Counted from the first letter of the stretch, positions 43,626 to 53,439 are shown. The stretch is DNA of 64,000 nt from Trichobilharzia szidati (GCA_944472155.2 OX235273.1:107282582-107346581), one strand, 5' to 3'. The notes: generated by a model from the sequence alone, not told the origin. Translations and numbers: made by a program.

Positions 43626-44330
43626 AGGTACTCACACGACTTCCTAACTTCATTTATATAGTTCCATTATTTTTCACTTGATTTTCACTTGATTTGATTG
43701 GTAGTAGTATTTTCCATATTTCGGGTATGAGTGGTGAGTCATTCCTATTGCATGTGTTGGGTGTAGACTCGATGAACAAGGATTCAGTAATCAACCTCTC
43801 TTTCCACCTACCTCGATTACCTCTTAGAATTTTAACCCTCTCCCACCCTATTGAGTGGTTGTGTGTTAATGCATGCATTGCAACTGTCGAGCTTTTTCTA
43901 GATTACTTATCTTCTCTGGGTCAAACATTCTTACCTTAGCTAAATTATTATGTTCCGACAATCTGACAACTCCCGACCGACTATTTTGAGCTATGTAGTT
44001 GATCTCGCTCACAGTCATTGCAGGGTATTTTGCAAATTATACTATTTTGTCTAATTGGGTCGACAGGGTCCTTTAACCTACAGAGCTTGTCCCTGAGTGA
44101 GTTTGTAGGTTTGAATGCTTCACTAATTTTTGCTTAATCAAGAATCCTACATACGGTCTCAGATGTCCCCTCTTTATATGGTATAACAGTGGATGACTTA
44201 TATTCACTCTTATTTATTTTATCATTACTAGTTTCACAATTATTTTTATTTTGGCCTTTTCTGATCTTCTAATGAATTTTATAGGATAGTTGGGGGATAG
44301 AAGAGGCGTTGGTGTGTCAGTTCACTAACT

Positions 44331-44689
44331 GACCTACAAACGCTGATGACAAAATACAAATAAGAAAAGATTCACGTGTGTAGAAAGTTTCTCTGATGAG
44401 TACTATATTTAAATGGAAAAGAAATATTGACATTATGGATTAACTATGAACTCTAAAGATATACGTCTTACCAAAATAAAAGAGAAGCGTAAAGCAGAGT
44501 CTTCGCCTGATTGACTGCCTATTCGCTTAAACAAAACTTAAAACGTCTAAATCATCTTCAGTTTGTCTGAAGATTTACTCAGTTGACACCAGTTTGTAAT
44601 AGCAGAACACAAGAGTGGAAAATACATGTATGGGAATTATGTTTACCATATTTTGAATGCATCATTTTCACGAGTCTTCCATGTTGTTC
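44331..44689. other. unassigned DNA
   Basis: Nothing recognised. Confidence 0.3.
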
Positions 44690-44875
44690 TACCTCTGCCC
44701 TTCGAATTGTGTTTCTTTGTCTCCTTTTCGTGTCACTCATGTCTTGCCACAGTATTAATTCATCTACTCTCTTAGACGTGAAATCTGTGTCTTCTCTATT
44801 TGATAGATTTTGTGCCGATGAATGTCACTTTATACACACTACTGATACATCTTATCAGTAGCATACGCTACTATG
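44690..44875 (+). repeat. unknown repeat with terminal hairpin, copy 2
   Basis: Aligns to the minus strand of 28700-28870 (GTGTTTCTTT, TGCCGATG, TATACACACTACTGAT). The hairpin is 44839-44861 (CTACTGATAC/TTATCAGTAG, one mismatch, 3-nt loop). A 92-codon frame covers it but is not conserved in copy 1. Confidence 0.5.
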
Positions 44876-45134
44876 TTAATTCAGTTTGATCTATTCACTT
44901 TAACCTTAGATTTATTTTCGTGCTATGGATAGTGCACTAATAAAACGATAAAAATTAAACAAGTTTATATCACTGATTACATAATAATGATAAAGTAAAT
45001 CCCCAAAAATAAGGATGGATAAACACCAAGTGAAAGGGGAACAGTGCAGTAGCAGGTAATGTGGACGGATAGCGTAGGAAATAATAAGAATAACAGTATT
45101 CAAGTGTTGGTTTGTATGGATTTGACTGGTTACA

Positions 45135-45390
45135 GGATTTCATCATGAGCTGACATTGGTTAGAGAACCATTGGAAAACCTGCAGAGAGTACTGCCAGAC
45201 AGCTGTTCCATTCGGCCTAGTTTCGGAATCTTCAACAGTACTCACCCATCATTAGGATTCGAACCCAGGCCTCCTAGTTGCAAGGTGAGCTAGCTGGTAG
45301 ACCATTAAGCCACTGTGACTCGATCCAGGAGTCAGTCCATGAATTTCAACTTCTGCCAATTCACGACTTAGAGCAATCACTTAGCAATAT
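45135..45390 (-). mobile_element. SINE-C copy (left arm of an inverted pair)
   Basis: Minus strand: leader, head, B box GGGTTCGAATCCTAATGATG, then ACTGTTGAAGATTCCGAAAC, a GAATGGAACAGCTGTCTGG segment and CTAACCAATGTCAGCTC end. CTGATGA is CTGTTGA and GAAA is GGAA here. Confidence 0.75.
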
Positions 45391-45394
45391 CCTC

Positions 45395-45645
45395 GATGAG
45401 TAACTGTCCCACTAGAACCCCAGGTGGTCTGATGCTCACTAGCGACTGGCCCTATTCAGATCTACGAGCTAGTTCACCGTGTAACTAGAATGTTCTGCGT
45501 TTGAACCTTCTGTGGTGGATGCGTACTGACGAAAAATCCCAAACTAGGATGGAAGAAACAGACGTCTAGCAGTACTGCCTGCAGATTTTCCAATGGTTCT
45601 CTAACTGATGTCAGCTCATAAAGAAATCGTCCAACAAATCAAACA
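45395..45645 (+). mobile_element. SINE-C copy (right arm of the inverted pair)
   Basis: Leader with internal deletion, head ATCTACGAGCTAGTTCACCG, B-box relic GCGTTTGAACCTTC, then GCGTACTGACGAAAAATCCC, CTAGGATGGAAGAAACAGAC, and the 3' end CTAACTGATGTCAGCTC. Starts 5 bp after the inverted copy. Confidence 0.75.
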
Positions 45646-46004
45646 AAAACCCTGCAAAAATCAATACTTGAAAAAAGTTTTATTTGTCTTCCATCCAGAG
45701 GAGAAGCAATATCCTCAACAATTGACAAAAAAATGAAATGAACAGTAAAAAGATGTTTCTCTTCAGCTGAGCTTGTATCGATATACAACATCATAAGCTC
45801 AATACGCCAATCTAAACTGGATACGTACTTTGCTAAAGTCAACCAGAACCACTCTTCTAAATCTACATGCTCTTGTGTTATCTACTACATTGGAAGGACG
45901 GAGCATATTCCAAAAGCATTCTTGTCCAAAGCGAAGCAGATATTTACAAAATGCAATTACCGAACACCTAATGAATATGGGACATTTTGCTGAAATCCCC
46001 AAAT
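45646..46004 (+). pseudogene. PLE-1 fragment (RT thumb/GIY-YIG), first of a tandem duplication
   Basis: Contains CVIYYIGRTEHIPKAFLSK-like sequence in shifting frames, then a HLMNMGHFAEI block (PLE IARHLIDTGHE position). It is nearly the same as 46391-46770. Ends at the next SINE-C leader. Confidence 0.65.
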
Positions 46005-46390
46005 CCCCCTGGTGCTCTGATGTTAACTAGCGACGGCCCTATTCAGGTAGTTAACCTCAGGTTCTTGTGGGAAGTCGTGATCAGTAGGGTAAAGCAGGTC
46101 GAAGGTGAGAACAGCTACTCATCGAAGAAGACATTGCGAAGTGGTCGTGCTATATCATGAATTGGCAGAAGCTGGAATTCATTGACTGGTCATTGGATCG
46201 AGTCCCAGTGGCTTAATGGTCTATGAGCTAGCTCGCCTTGTAGCCAGAAGGTCGTGGGTTCGAACCTCCTGTGGTGGGTGCGTACTGATGAAGAGTCCAA
46301 AACTAGGCTGGCGAAATAGCCACCTGGCAGTACTCACTGAAGATTTTCCAATGGTTCTCTAACTTATGTCAGCTCATGATGAAATCCTCC
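46005..46390 (+). mobile_element. SINE-C, full-length copy
   Basis: Leader from CTGGTGCTCTGATGTTAACT, GAAGTCGTGATCAGTAGGG, head GTCCCAGTGGCTTAATGGTC (A box), B box GGGTTCGAACCTCC (46257-46270), hammerhead segment 46285-46330 (CTGATGA, AGAGTCC, AAAACTA, GGCTGG, CGAAA), and the 3' end. CTGATGA and GAAA are intact but stem II has an insertion. Confidence 0.85.
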
Positions 46391-46875
46391 AACAAATAAA
46401 ACAAAATCCCTACAAAAAGCAATACTTAAAAATGTCGTTATATGTTTTCCGTTCAAAAGAGAAGCAGTATCCTCAACAATTGACAAAGCAGTGAAATGAA
46501 CAGTAAAAAGATATTTCTCTACAGCTGAGCTCGCATCGATACACAGCATCATATGCTGAATATGCCAAACTAAACTGCATACGTACGCTGCTGAAGTCGA
46601 CCCAAACCACTTTTATAAATTTTTATGCTTTTATGTTAGCTACTATATTGGAAGAACGTAGCATATTCCAAAAGCACTTATGTCCAAAGCCAAGCACATA
46701 TTTTTACATAATGTAATTACCAAACACCTAATGAATATGGGACATTTTGTTGAAATCCTCAAATCCTTCAAAATACTGAACTTACAAGGGACACCTAATT
46801 TATTACGGCTTGAAGTGACTGAAATCGAATGTTTTCAACCAAATGTATTCATACCGAATGACAGTTTGACTGCAT
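46391..46875 (+). pseudogene. PLE-1 fragment, second of a tandem duplication
   Basis: Aligns to 45646-46004 and extends further, through HLMNMGHFVEILKSFKI and LRLEVTEIECFQPNVF, where the KRLKPDLC end is degraded. Confidence 0.65.
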
Positions 46876-47121
46876 AATCATTCATATTAGCGATTTCAGC
46901 CGACTCACTCACCCAATTTGACCATACAAACTACAATTCCTTTTGAGTTTCTCTTTAATCTTTTGAGCTAAAACTGTGTTTCTATAAATATATGTGTAAA
47001 ACCTGGGCACTGTGGTAGTAAGTAATTCCATATTAGTTTGTTTATTAGATATGTCACACAGTGAAACAATATTGTTTACTGGATGACAAGGTTTCGAACA
47101 CACCGATTGTTTATAATAATA

Positions 47122-47560
47122 TCAACCATAATCACACGACGTCGAAACTTGAGTTTTATAGTTTTCTTTGTTCTCTCCCATTTGTCGTCGTTGGGGTAGT
47201 AGAATTTTCCAGATATCCGGGACAGGTGTTGAATCATTCCTATTACACGTATTTGCAGTTGATTCGATAAACAGAGCTTCTGTTATCAATCTCTTCCTCC
47301 ACCCTGTTAATTTCGATTTTAAAACTGTCACCTTATCCCATCCATCCTTTTGCATGGTTGTGTGTGACTGCATGTAGTGCTATAGCTGAACTATTCTCTA
47401 GATTTCTTATCTTATTCGGGTCAACTAATCTAGATTTTGCTAGGATTTTATCTTCGGTTAGTCTAACTGCCCCTGTTCTACTAGTTTGACCTATGTATTT
47501 GGTCTCACATTCATTGTAGGCAGGTTATTAGATAAACTGAATTGTTTTGTTTAAAAGGTT
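47122..47560 (-). pseudogene. PLE-2 GIY-YIG domain and C-terminus
   Basis: Minus-strand reading: an NECETKYIGQTSRTG block (about 47485-47520), LTEDKILAKSRLVDPNKIR, IALHAVTHNH, then the open frame 47122-47373 with GWDKVTVLKSKLTGWRKRLI and TEALFIESTANTCNRND. The catalytic arginine region is readable; one or more frameshifts separate the pieces. Confidence 0.75.
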
Positions 47561-47592
47561 CCACAGGATCCTTTAACCGACAAAGCTTGTTT

Positions 47593-47880
47593 CTAATTGA
47601 GTTTGTGGGTTTGAATGCCAGCCACTTTTATTCCTGCCTTGTTAAGAATTCTGCGTAAGGTCTCCGAGGTTCCTTCCTTGCATGGAATTACTACTGATGT
47701 TTTAGATTCCTTATTGTTGGTGTCGTCATTAATAATAATATTATTATTATCACTATTATTATTATTATCATTGTTATTGTTATTATCACTATCGCTGCTA
47801 TCATTATTTATTTTATTTTTACATTTCATTACATATTTCCTGACTAATTTATCCGGATAATTATTAAGTTTCAAGGCTTC
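47593..47880 (-). pseudogene. PLE-2 RT-endonuclease linker with Asn/Ser/Asp tract
   Basis: Frame reads LNNYPDKLVRKYVMKCKNKI, then a low-complexity run rich in Asn with Ser and Asp, then KTSVVIPCKEGTSETLRRIL. The run is encoded by an AAT/ATT-type repeat at 47730-47800. The VIPCKEG block marks the PLE connector before GIY-YIG. Confidence 0.8.
47730..47800. repeat. AAT/ATT microsatellite inside PLE-2 linker
   Basis: Trinucleotide run encoding the Asn-rich tract of the PLE-2 linker. It shifts between ATT, ATC and GTT units, so it is old enough to have diverged. Confidence 0.8.
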
Positions 47881-47897
47881 TTTTATGTTTATCAGTT

Positions 47898-48218
47898 CCT
47901 GTGTGGTGAGAGCTGGCTGCTAGCCAAAGTTGGTAGACAGTAATTGACGTCAATGTTTATGTCCCCAATATTGGTGGTGAGAAAATGAGAACAAAGGCTT
48001 CGCGTAGGCAGATGCAGTTAGCATATGGATGATCTGACATTCAAGAAACAGCCACAAAGAGATGCAAGGTTAACTTTCTGTGAGAAACAACCAATCGAAA
48101 GACTGTAATTTCTACTAACAATAATCTACAATAATGTACATTAAAATCTATAAATATGTGTTGATTTTCCTTAATAAACGATCTGTTGCCTGGCCCTTGT
48201 CTTCTGTTGTTACACCTG
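47898..48218 (-). mobile_element. solo LTR (313 bp) in PLE-2, with 4-bp target duplication
   Basis: LTR 47902-48214 is bounded by CCTG (47898-47901 and 48215-48218). On the minus strand it begins TGTAACAACAGAAGACAAGG and ends TCTCACCACA. It matches 55411-55714 in the opposite orientation over its full length. A 4-bp duplication suits Ty3/gypsy-type elements; there is no internal region, so the family is unconfirmed. Confidence 0.88.
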
Positions 48219-48794
48219 TTATAGATTTTCTTTGGTACTAATTAGTTGTTGTGCTCTGTCATTTAAACATTTCACCAATCTTATTTTTACCGACATAGGA
48301 TGGGATGGTCGGAAGTCCAAATATCTGTTTGAGTGTGTGGGTTTCCCGTAAACACTAGTGTTTAACTTCCCATCTTCTTTCCTTCTTACGTTGCATTCTA
48401 ACATTGGGAGCTCCCCTTCCTGATTTTCCAATTCGTAAGTGAATTGAATTGCTTCAACCTTCGAGTTGATGTGTTCGAAAAGCCTAGCTATATCTTGTGT
48501 TCTAAGTACAGTGAGTGTTTCATCTACATACCTCCACCATACTTTTGGGGTGGGGGTGAACGTTTCAATCGCTATGCCTTCCCACTTATCCATGAATATA
48601 TCTGCTTCCACTGGGGATATCGGTGATATCATGGCAACTCCTTCAGTTTTTTTGTATATTTTCCCTTGGAATTTAAATACTGTGGAAGTCAGGCATAGCT
48701 GTACTCCCAGCATTATGTCCTCAAGTGGCACTTTTGTCCTAAGTTCGAGTTCTTGTTCAGAAATGAGTTCGTTTCTGACTGCCTCCATAGCCAT
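48219..48794 (-). pseudogene. PLE-2 reverse transcriptase, palm and thumb
   Basis: 191-residue frame: LEDIMLGVQLCLTSTVFKFQGK, VAMISPISPVEADIFM (AMGSP altered), WWRYVDETLTV (YVDD altered to YVDE), GELPMLECNVRRKEDGKLN, then HSNRYLDFRPSHPMSVK. The frame ends at a stop just before the LTR. Two catalytic-site changes indicate a dead copy. Confidence 0.85.
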
Positions 48795-48895
48795 ATTTAT
48801 TGGTATACGTGTGTATAAACTGACAATGTCAAAACTAACCAGTTTTTCTTCATTGTCATTTATATTTTCTAGGTTTGCTTAGCACCTCATTGTCT

Positions 48896-49180
48896 TATAC
48901 TCTCAGTTGTATATGAATTGATAAGGAGTGGACTTGTAATACTTGCACTGTGAATAACTCAATTTACAACCTTTTCTCTGTTATCACTCTAAAATTTTAT
49001 TGGAAAATATTACGCTGTAGTCATATTTTACCTAAGGGTCGAACTCTTAAACGCTATAAACTGAATATGATTGACACTTTACAGACATGTCTTTCGGAGC
49101 TGCACAACACCATCTCACAACGTGTTCATTTCACATCTGAACTTACAGAGAATGAACATAGTATATTTGTTGTTTAAATA
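48896..49180. other. unassigned DNA between two PLEs
   Basis: May contain 5' sequence of PLE-2 or 3' sequence of PLE-4; nothing readable. Confidence 0.3.
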
Positions 49181-49210
49181 GTTGTGTTCTCTGACCTAGA
49201 TGGTGTACTT

Positions 49211-49250
49211 GCGAAGCTTTCACTGTCTCATTAGGCAACATCTTCAGCGC
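49211..49250 (-). ncRNA. hammerhead ribozyme motif, PLE-4
   Basis: Minus strand: GCG, CTGAAGA, T, an 18-nt hairpin (GTTGCCT/AGACAGT, one mismatch), GAAA, GC, TT, CGC. The core CUGANGA and GAAA are canonical. Stem I GCG/CGC is perfect. Stem III is the self-complementary GC, as in dimer-acting PLE hammerheads. Among the PLE motifs here it has the most complete core and stem II. Confidence 0.7.
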
Positions 49251-49272
49251 ATACTTCATTTTGAAGTGAGCT

Positions 49273-49700
49273 TTAAAATTTCTCTACGAGTTTATTAGTT
49301 ATCTCTGCTGATGACCTTGAATATGATTGATCGCTTTTGTCATTTTCTACACCCTCTAGTCTACTTGTATCGGTATTGATTGTTTCCTTGACCTGAAGTT
49401 TTACTATTTGTACATGAGATTTTCCTCTTATGAATTGATAAATTTTATCTATGTTAATTTGCCTGCTAATTGCCGATTCACTGGAATACCAGGCTTCCGA
49501 AAATTCTCGCACGTTCTTGGTGTTTCTTCTACCTAATATTCGAACGTTGCCCCAGTCGAATTGATGTCCGTGGTTGTATGTTTGCAGCAATATGAGTGAG
49601 TGGATATCATACCTTTTGACTGTCAATTTGTGTTAATGGATGCACAGATGAAGAGGGCGTCCACTTTGGCCAATGTAGTGTTTTTCGCAGTTGTTACAAA
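49273..49700 (-). pseudogene. PLE-4 GIY-YIG C-terminal half
   Basis: Frame 49273-49626: DIHSLILLQTYNHGHQFDWG, NVRILGRRNTKNVREFSEAW and SAISRQINIDKIYQFIRGKS. The SEAW motif is the usual glutamate-containing helix of GIY-YIG nucleases. The preceding YIGQSG core at 49640-49700 is one frame away. Confidence 0.75.
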
Positions 49701-50640
49701 TTATTTTGTAGATGATGTTGGTTTTATCTTCTTTCGCTGTTGAGTCTTTTAGTTTGCACAGAGGTGAATGAAGTGATCTTGTTGGTTTGTGTGCCACGTC
49801 GAATCCTAAAGGTTTGAAGAGACTTGCAGTGATTTCTGAGCTGTCCTTTATATATGGTAGGGCAATTTTCTTTGTGTTTTCCTTAGGGACCTTTGATTTG
49901 GTTGGATGGCTTGGGGATAGATGTCTTTTGATGAAGTTCCGTGGATATCCATTCTTTTGGAAGACGTCCATGAGATATTTTTCTTCAATTTTCCTTAAGA
50001 TAGGAGTGCTGCAGAGAGTTCTGGCTCTCTTGAATAATGTTTCTACGCAGCTCTTTTTGTGTGTTATTGGGTTGTTGCTGTTATCATTGAGTATTTGATC
50101 TGTATGGTCTGATTTTCTGTAAACTTGAGTTTCTAATTTTTCCTGTGGTTATTCACTTGATTAAGACGTCCAAAAATGGAATTTTGTTCTCAGATTCCTC
50201 TTCTCTCGTGAATTTGATGTCGTTGAAGACGTTGTTTATCAAGTTGTGAGTTTCGTTTAAGTCGTTTCGTTTTATTATCACGAATGTGTCATCCACGTAA
50301 CGTATCCAAATTTTAGATTTGATCTTCGGTAGGATTACGTTATCAAGTCTTTGTATCACAGCATTTAGAATTACACCTGACACGGGCTATTCCATAGGTG
50401 TTCCTTTAGTTTGTTCAAATATTTTGCCTTCGAACTGAAAATACGTTGTTAGACATTGGTTTATGCATTCCATCCAGATTGTGTATTACATTTTTGAGTG
50501 TTGTAGGAGGTAATCGCCGTTGTTGAGTAACTGGTTTCTGTCCAACTGAAATATATAATGCTGTGACTTTGAAGGATACCATTATTTCTTGGTCATCTAT
50601 TTGAATACCTTTGATTGGTGGGCATTCCACAGCTCAAAAA
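49701..50640 (-). pseudogene. PLE-4 RT and linker
   Basis: 50153-50383 contains KSKIWIRYVDDTFVIIKRND (catalytic box intact) and NKIPFLDVLIK. 49701-49971 continues with KRHLSPSHP and a LPYIKDSSEI connector. Upstream 50400-50640 has FEGKIFEQTKGTPM-like and the MECPPIKGIQIDDQEIMVSF region (motif A area). At least two frameshifts. Confidence 0.75.
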
Positions 50641-50877
50641 ATTACTTTCCTAAAGCAACGACCAATAAAACTGGCTCTAAAGGAACAGCTGAATTGATAA
50701 ACACAGTTAGAGGTGGCTAGCCTTGATGATTCGTCTTACAGTTTCAGAAATACAAGTGGTTGTGTGGAAAATGTAAGCTGAAGCATTCCGGCATTAAACA
50801 TTCTTTGGATCGATTTTATCAACTTATTGGCTATTATTTCACTAGGTATATCCCCTGTAAATTGTAGTCATATATAT

Positions 50878-51110
50878 GTGCGTCGGTGGCACACCGGTAG
50901 GATGCTTGTCAACCACGCCTCATGTAGTCCGGGGTTCAATCCCCGGCAGACGCACTCCTTTACCTCGTTAAGCAAGTAATAAGACTGGTAAATGTGGAAG
51001 GTTGGGCATGAGGCTAGCAACCCCATCCCCTAAAAGTAAACACCTCTGTGACCGAAACTTCAAGCCTGTGACTTGAAGCCCTATGTTCCACTGGGAACGT
51101 AAAGTGAATT
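50878..51110 (+). mobile_element. SINE-A copy
   Basis: Head GTGCGTCGGTGGCACACCGG, B box GGTTCAATCCCC (50932-50943), body with GGTTGGGCATGAGGCTAGCA, and tail TTGAAGCCCTATGTTCCACT at 51073-51092, which is identical for 20 bases to the RTE-B 3' end at 52526-52545. Confidence 0.9.
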
Positions 51111-51309
51111 TTAATAGAAATATGTACAGAGGCTTCTTGCTAACAGATTCAGAAGCAATTTATCCAGAACAACCAGAGGTCTGAGTGCACAAAAGGAGCA
51201 CGTCCAGTCATTATTGCTACCCTGGCCTAATGTCAAGCTTATAAATTCATAAATTCAGTTGTTACCTCCCTTAATTTATTTTATAATAAATCAGTTTAGT
51301 GTTGTTATT

Positions 51310-51739
51310 TTCTATAGTTTGGTTTGTAAGGATTAGATTTGTTTTCACGAGTTGATCACGGATTGATATCAGTTAGAGAACCAGTGAAAACCAGGGAGTA
51401 CTGTCAGACAGCTGTTTCTTCCTAGCTCTTTGGGAATCATCGGCACCCACTGAGGTACGAACCCAGGGCCTTCTGGTTAGCAGGCAAGCTGGCTGGTATA
51501 CCATTCAGCCACTGGGACCCGACTCTTCAATGACCAGTCCATAAATTCTAACCTCTACCAATTCATGATTTAGCGCGACCCCAACCAATGTCGTCGGTGA
51601 AACATCCATCCTCACACGTGACATCTAATTGGACCTCACTGGTCACGGCTTCTCACTATAACTCCAGGAAACTGCATCCTGTAGCAAGTCACTAGCGAGC
51701 ATCAGATTAATGTTCTATAGTTTGGTTTGTAAGGGTTAG
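51310..51739 (-). mobile_element. SINE-C, full-length, with 27-bp flanking duplication
   Basis: A 27-bp sequence (51310-51336, 51713-51739; one mismatch) flanks SINE-C 51337-51712, which defines a full length of about 376 bp: a roughly 195-bp leader, a tRNA-like A/B box region, a ribozyme-like segment (CCGATGATTCCCAAAGAGCT, then GAAGAAACAGCTGTCTG), and the 3' end. In this copy the CTGATGA box reads CCGATGA. Confidence 0.85.
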
Positions 51740-52080
51740 TACTGTTATTAATTAATGCCTATTGTCTCTCTTCCAAATATTAATTCCCAATACTTCTATT
51801 TTATATCTCCTCATTTCTACCTGGGAAGCTTTTCCAGTTTCGTACATTGTACGAATATTCCACGTCCCCATCCTAATTTTTGCTTTCATCGAAAGAAGGC
51901 GCATTGGATGACTAGCTTCCCGAAGGCTTTTACCAGCCTGCGTCATTTCACTTCCCCGATTCCAGCGAAAAATAAGGTTATTGAATATGTTTTTAGAATT
52001 TTTAATATATTTGTGCGTTGAAGTTTCTGTAGCCCCAACCCTCCTTCTTTATCCGGACTTGGGACCGGCTAGAAAACTAG
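51740..52080 (-). pseudogene. RTE-B 5' end fragment: endonuclease N-terminus, inverted
   Basis: Minus-strand frame 51752-51946 contains MKAKIRMGTWNIRTMYETGK and ASQVEMRRYKIEVLGI, the first block of an RTE APE-type endonuclease (the GTWNxRT motif with the metal-binding Asn). It is the only endonuclease N-terminus of the family in the window. It lies head-to-head with the 3' fragment that follows. Confidence 0.75.
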
Positions 52081-52575
52081 TGAGCTAGTAATCTAGACGA
52101 GGTTTCAATACAAACGTCAAGTCAATTCTTCTATACGGATCAGAAACTTGGCTGGTCACCAAGAATATTTCCAACAGCCTGTTGCAGACCTTTATCAACA
52201 GCTGTCTTCGTCGCTCTATACTCAAGATCAGATGGCCGGAAAGAATCACCAACAAGATACTATGGGAACAAACAAAACAAGAACCAATCGCTCAAGAAAT
52301 ATGCAGGAGAAAGTGGAGATGGATCGGACACTCGCTGAGGAGGAGGCCACTGGGTGACATCGCGCGTTAGGCCAGTGCTCGAGTGGAACCCGAAAGGGAA
52401 GCGACGAGTGGGACGTCGAAGGGTGACATGGAGGAGATCGTGTGAAGAGGAGCTGATGCAGTATGGACTAACATGGATGCAGGTGAAAAGTACAGCAGAA
52501 GACAGAAGCAAGTAGAGACGTGCAGTTGAAGCCCTATGTTCCACTAGGAACCCAAGGGAACAATAATAATAAATA
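52081..52575 (+). mobile_element. RTE-B 3' fragment
   Basis: From NVKSILLYGSETWLVTK-like sequence near 52110, through LQTFINSCLRRSILKIRWPERIT and RRKWRWIGHSLRRR (52182-52370), WNPKGKRRVGRRRVTWRR near 52390-52440, to the full 3' end TTGAAGCCCTATGTTCCACT, AGGAACCCAAGGGAACAATA and AATAATAA. Confidence 0.85.
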
Positions 52576-53439
52576 ATAATGATTGTCTCTCTTACTATCC
52601 TTTTGAAATGTAATCTACCTATGCTATTGATTTTCTTTTTATTATACAAAATTTATCAAGAAAACCACATACATGTCTGTGAAATTCAAATGAAATTATC
52701 ACAATTCACTTCTCAACGTACAGTTTATAATCTTCGTCACTGACTAAATGACGTATCGTTGTTCTTTTTTCATTGTTCAGTGGACTGACGTCACAGTCAA
52801 CCAATCAATCCAGGGACATTCTGATAAATACACTTACGAGTTCAACTACAAATGTGTCGACATCTTTCTAGCTCAGCGAAACAATGACGTTTCACTCACG
52901 TATCTCTGTGTGAGTGTCGCTATTTAGCATAAATTTTTTCGTCAAAAATAATAGTAGTTAGTACAAACAAGTGTAATTTGATAGCTGAATCAACTAGCTT
53001 AAGGTATGATGGATCGGATCACATTTTTTTAGTGGTATCACTATCAATACATATGATCACATACATATATGTGATTCACTTGTGACGTGTTTGGCGAATA
53101 AAAGGAATTTGTAATTTAATCCTTTAATTAAAATATTTATATATTTATTTAGTCAAAGATTTAGCGCGAAAATAGATATTTTCTTTCCACGCCTACTGTG
53201 ATTTTATATTTGAGTGAATATACGAATTCGGTGTGTGTGTGTGTTAGTTTCAATTCTAAGGGGTTTCAGTGGCATCAGTTAGATAAATACGCGTATCTAT
53301 GAATTATCGATTTTTCGCAGTTGTGGGATTTTTGATTCATTTCAGTGTGGACTTTATCATGAACTAAACATTCAAGTGGAAAATTCCCAGGAGCCAGTTT
53401 GTAAAGAGATTTGATTAGTGTCTCAAGTTTTACAACGGA
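52576..53439. other. unassigned DNA with GT tract
   Basis: (GT)n at 53230-53245. No feature recognised otherwise. Confidence 0.35.

Larger units (their letters stand above)
43270..44330 (-). mobile_element. PLE-2 Penelope-like element, degenerate copy with SINE-B inside
   Basis: Minus strand: linker SSTVIPYKEGTSETVCRIL (44130-44200), SLRDKLCRLKDPVDPIRQN (44040-44110), decayed GIY-YIG, GRWKERLITESLFIESTPNTC (43730-43830), and the 3' UTR ending near 43270 as in the copy at 46975. A SINE-B sits in the 3' UTR. No RT remains upstream of 44330. Confidence 0.8.
46975..48895 (-). mobile_element. PLE-2 Penelope-like element, longest copy, split by a solo LTR
   Basis: Minus strand: RT (48219-48794), then the LTR (47902-48214), linker (47593-47874), GIY-YIG (47122-47560), and 3' UTR to 46975. 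Removing the LTR and one CCTG copy brings the RT and linker into the same frame, apart from a stop at the junction. The foldbacks at 26154 and 53625 derive from this family's 3' end. Confidence 0.88.
49181..50640 (-). mobile_element. PLE-4 Penelope-like element
   Basis: Minus strand: RT with intact YVDD (50153-50383), thumb and linker MDVFQKNGYPRNFIKRH... KKIALPYIKD (49633-49971), GIY-YIG (CNNCEKHYIGQSGRPLHLCIH into DIHSLILLQTYNHGHQF), and a 3' part with hammerhead motif (49211-49250). Relative of the 19185 fragment. 5'-truncated near 50640. Confidence 0.88.

Noticed and set aside
44583..44861. 92-codon frame with a hydrophobic stretch, possible small secreted protein
   Set aside because: It overlaps a repeat whose other copy does not keep the frame.
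47615..47860. plus-strand Leu-rich 81-codon frame
   Set aside because: Shadow of the Asn-rich PLE-2 linker on the other strand.
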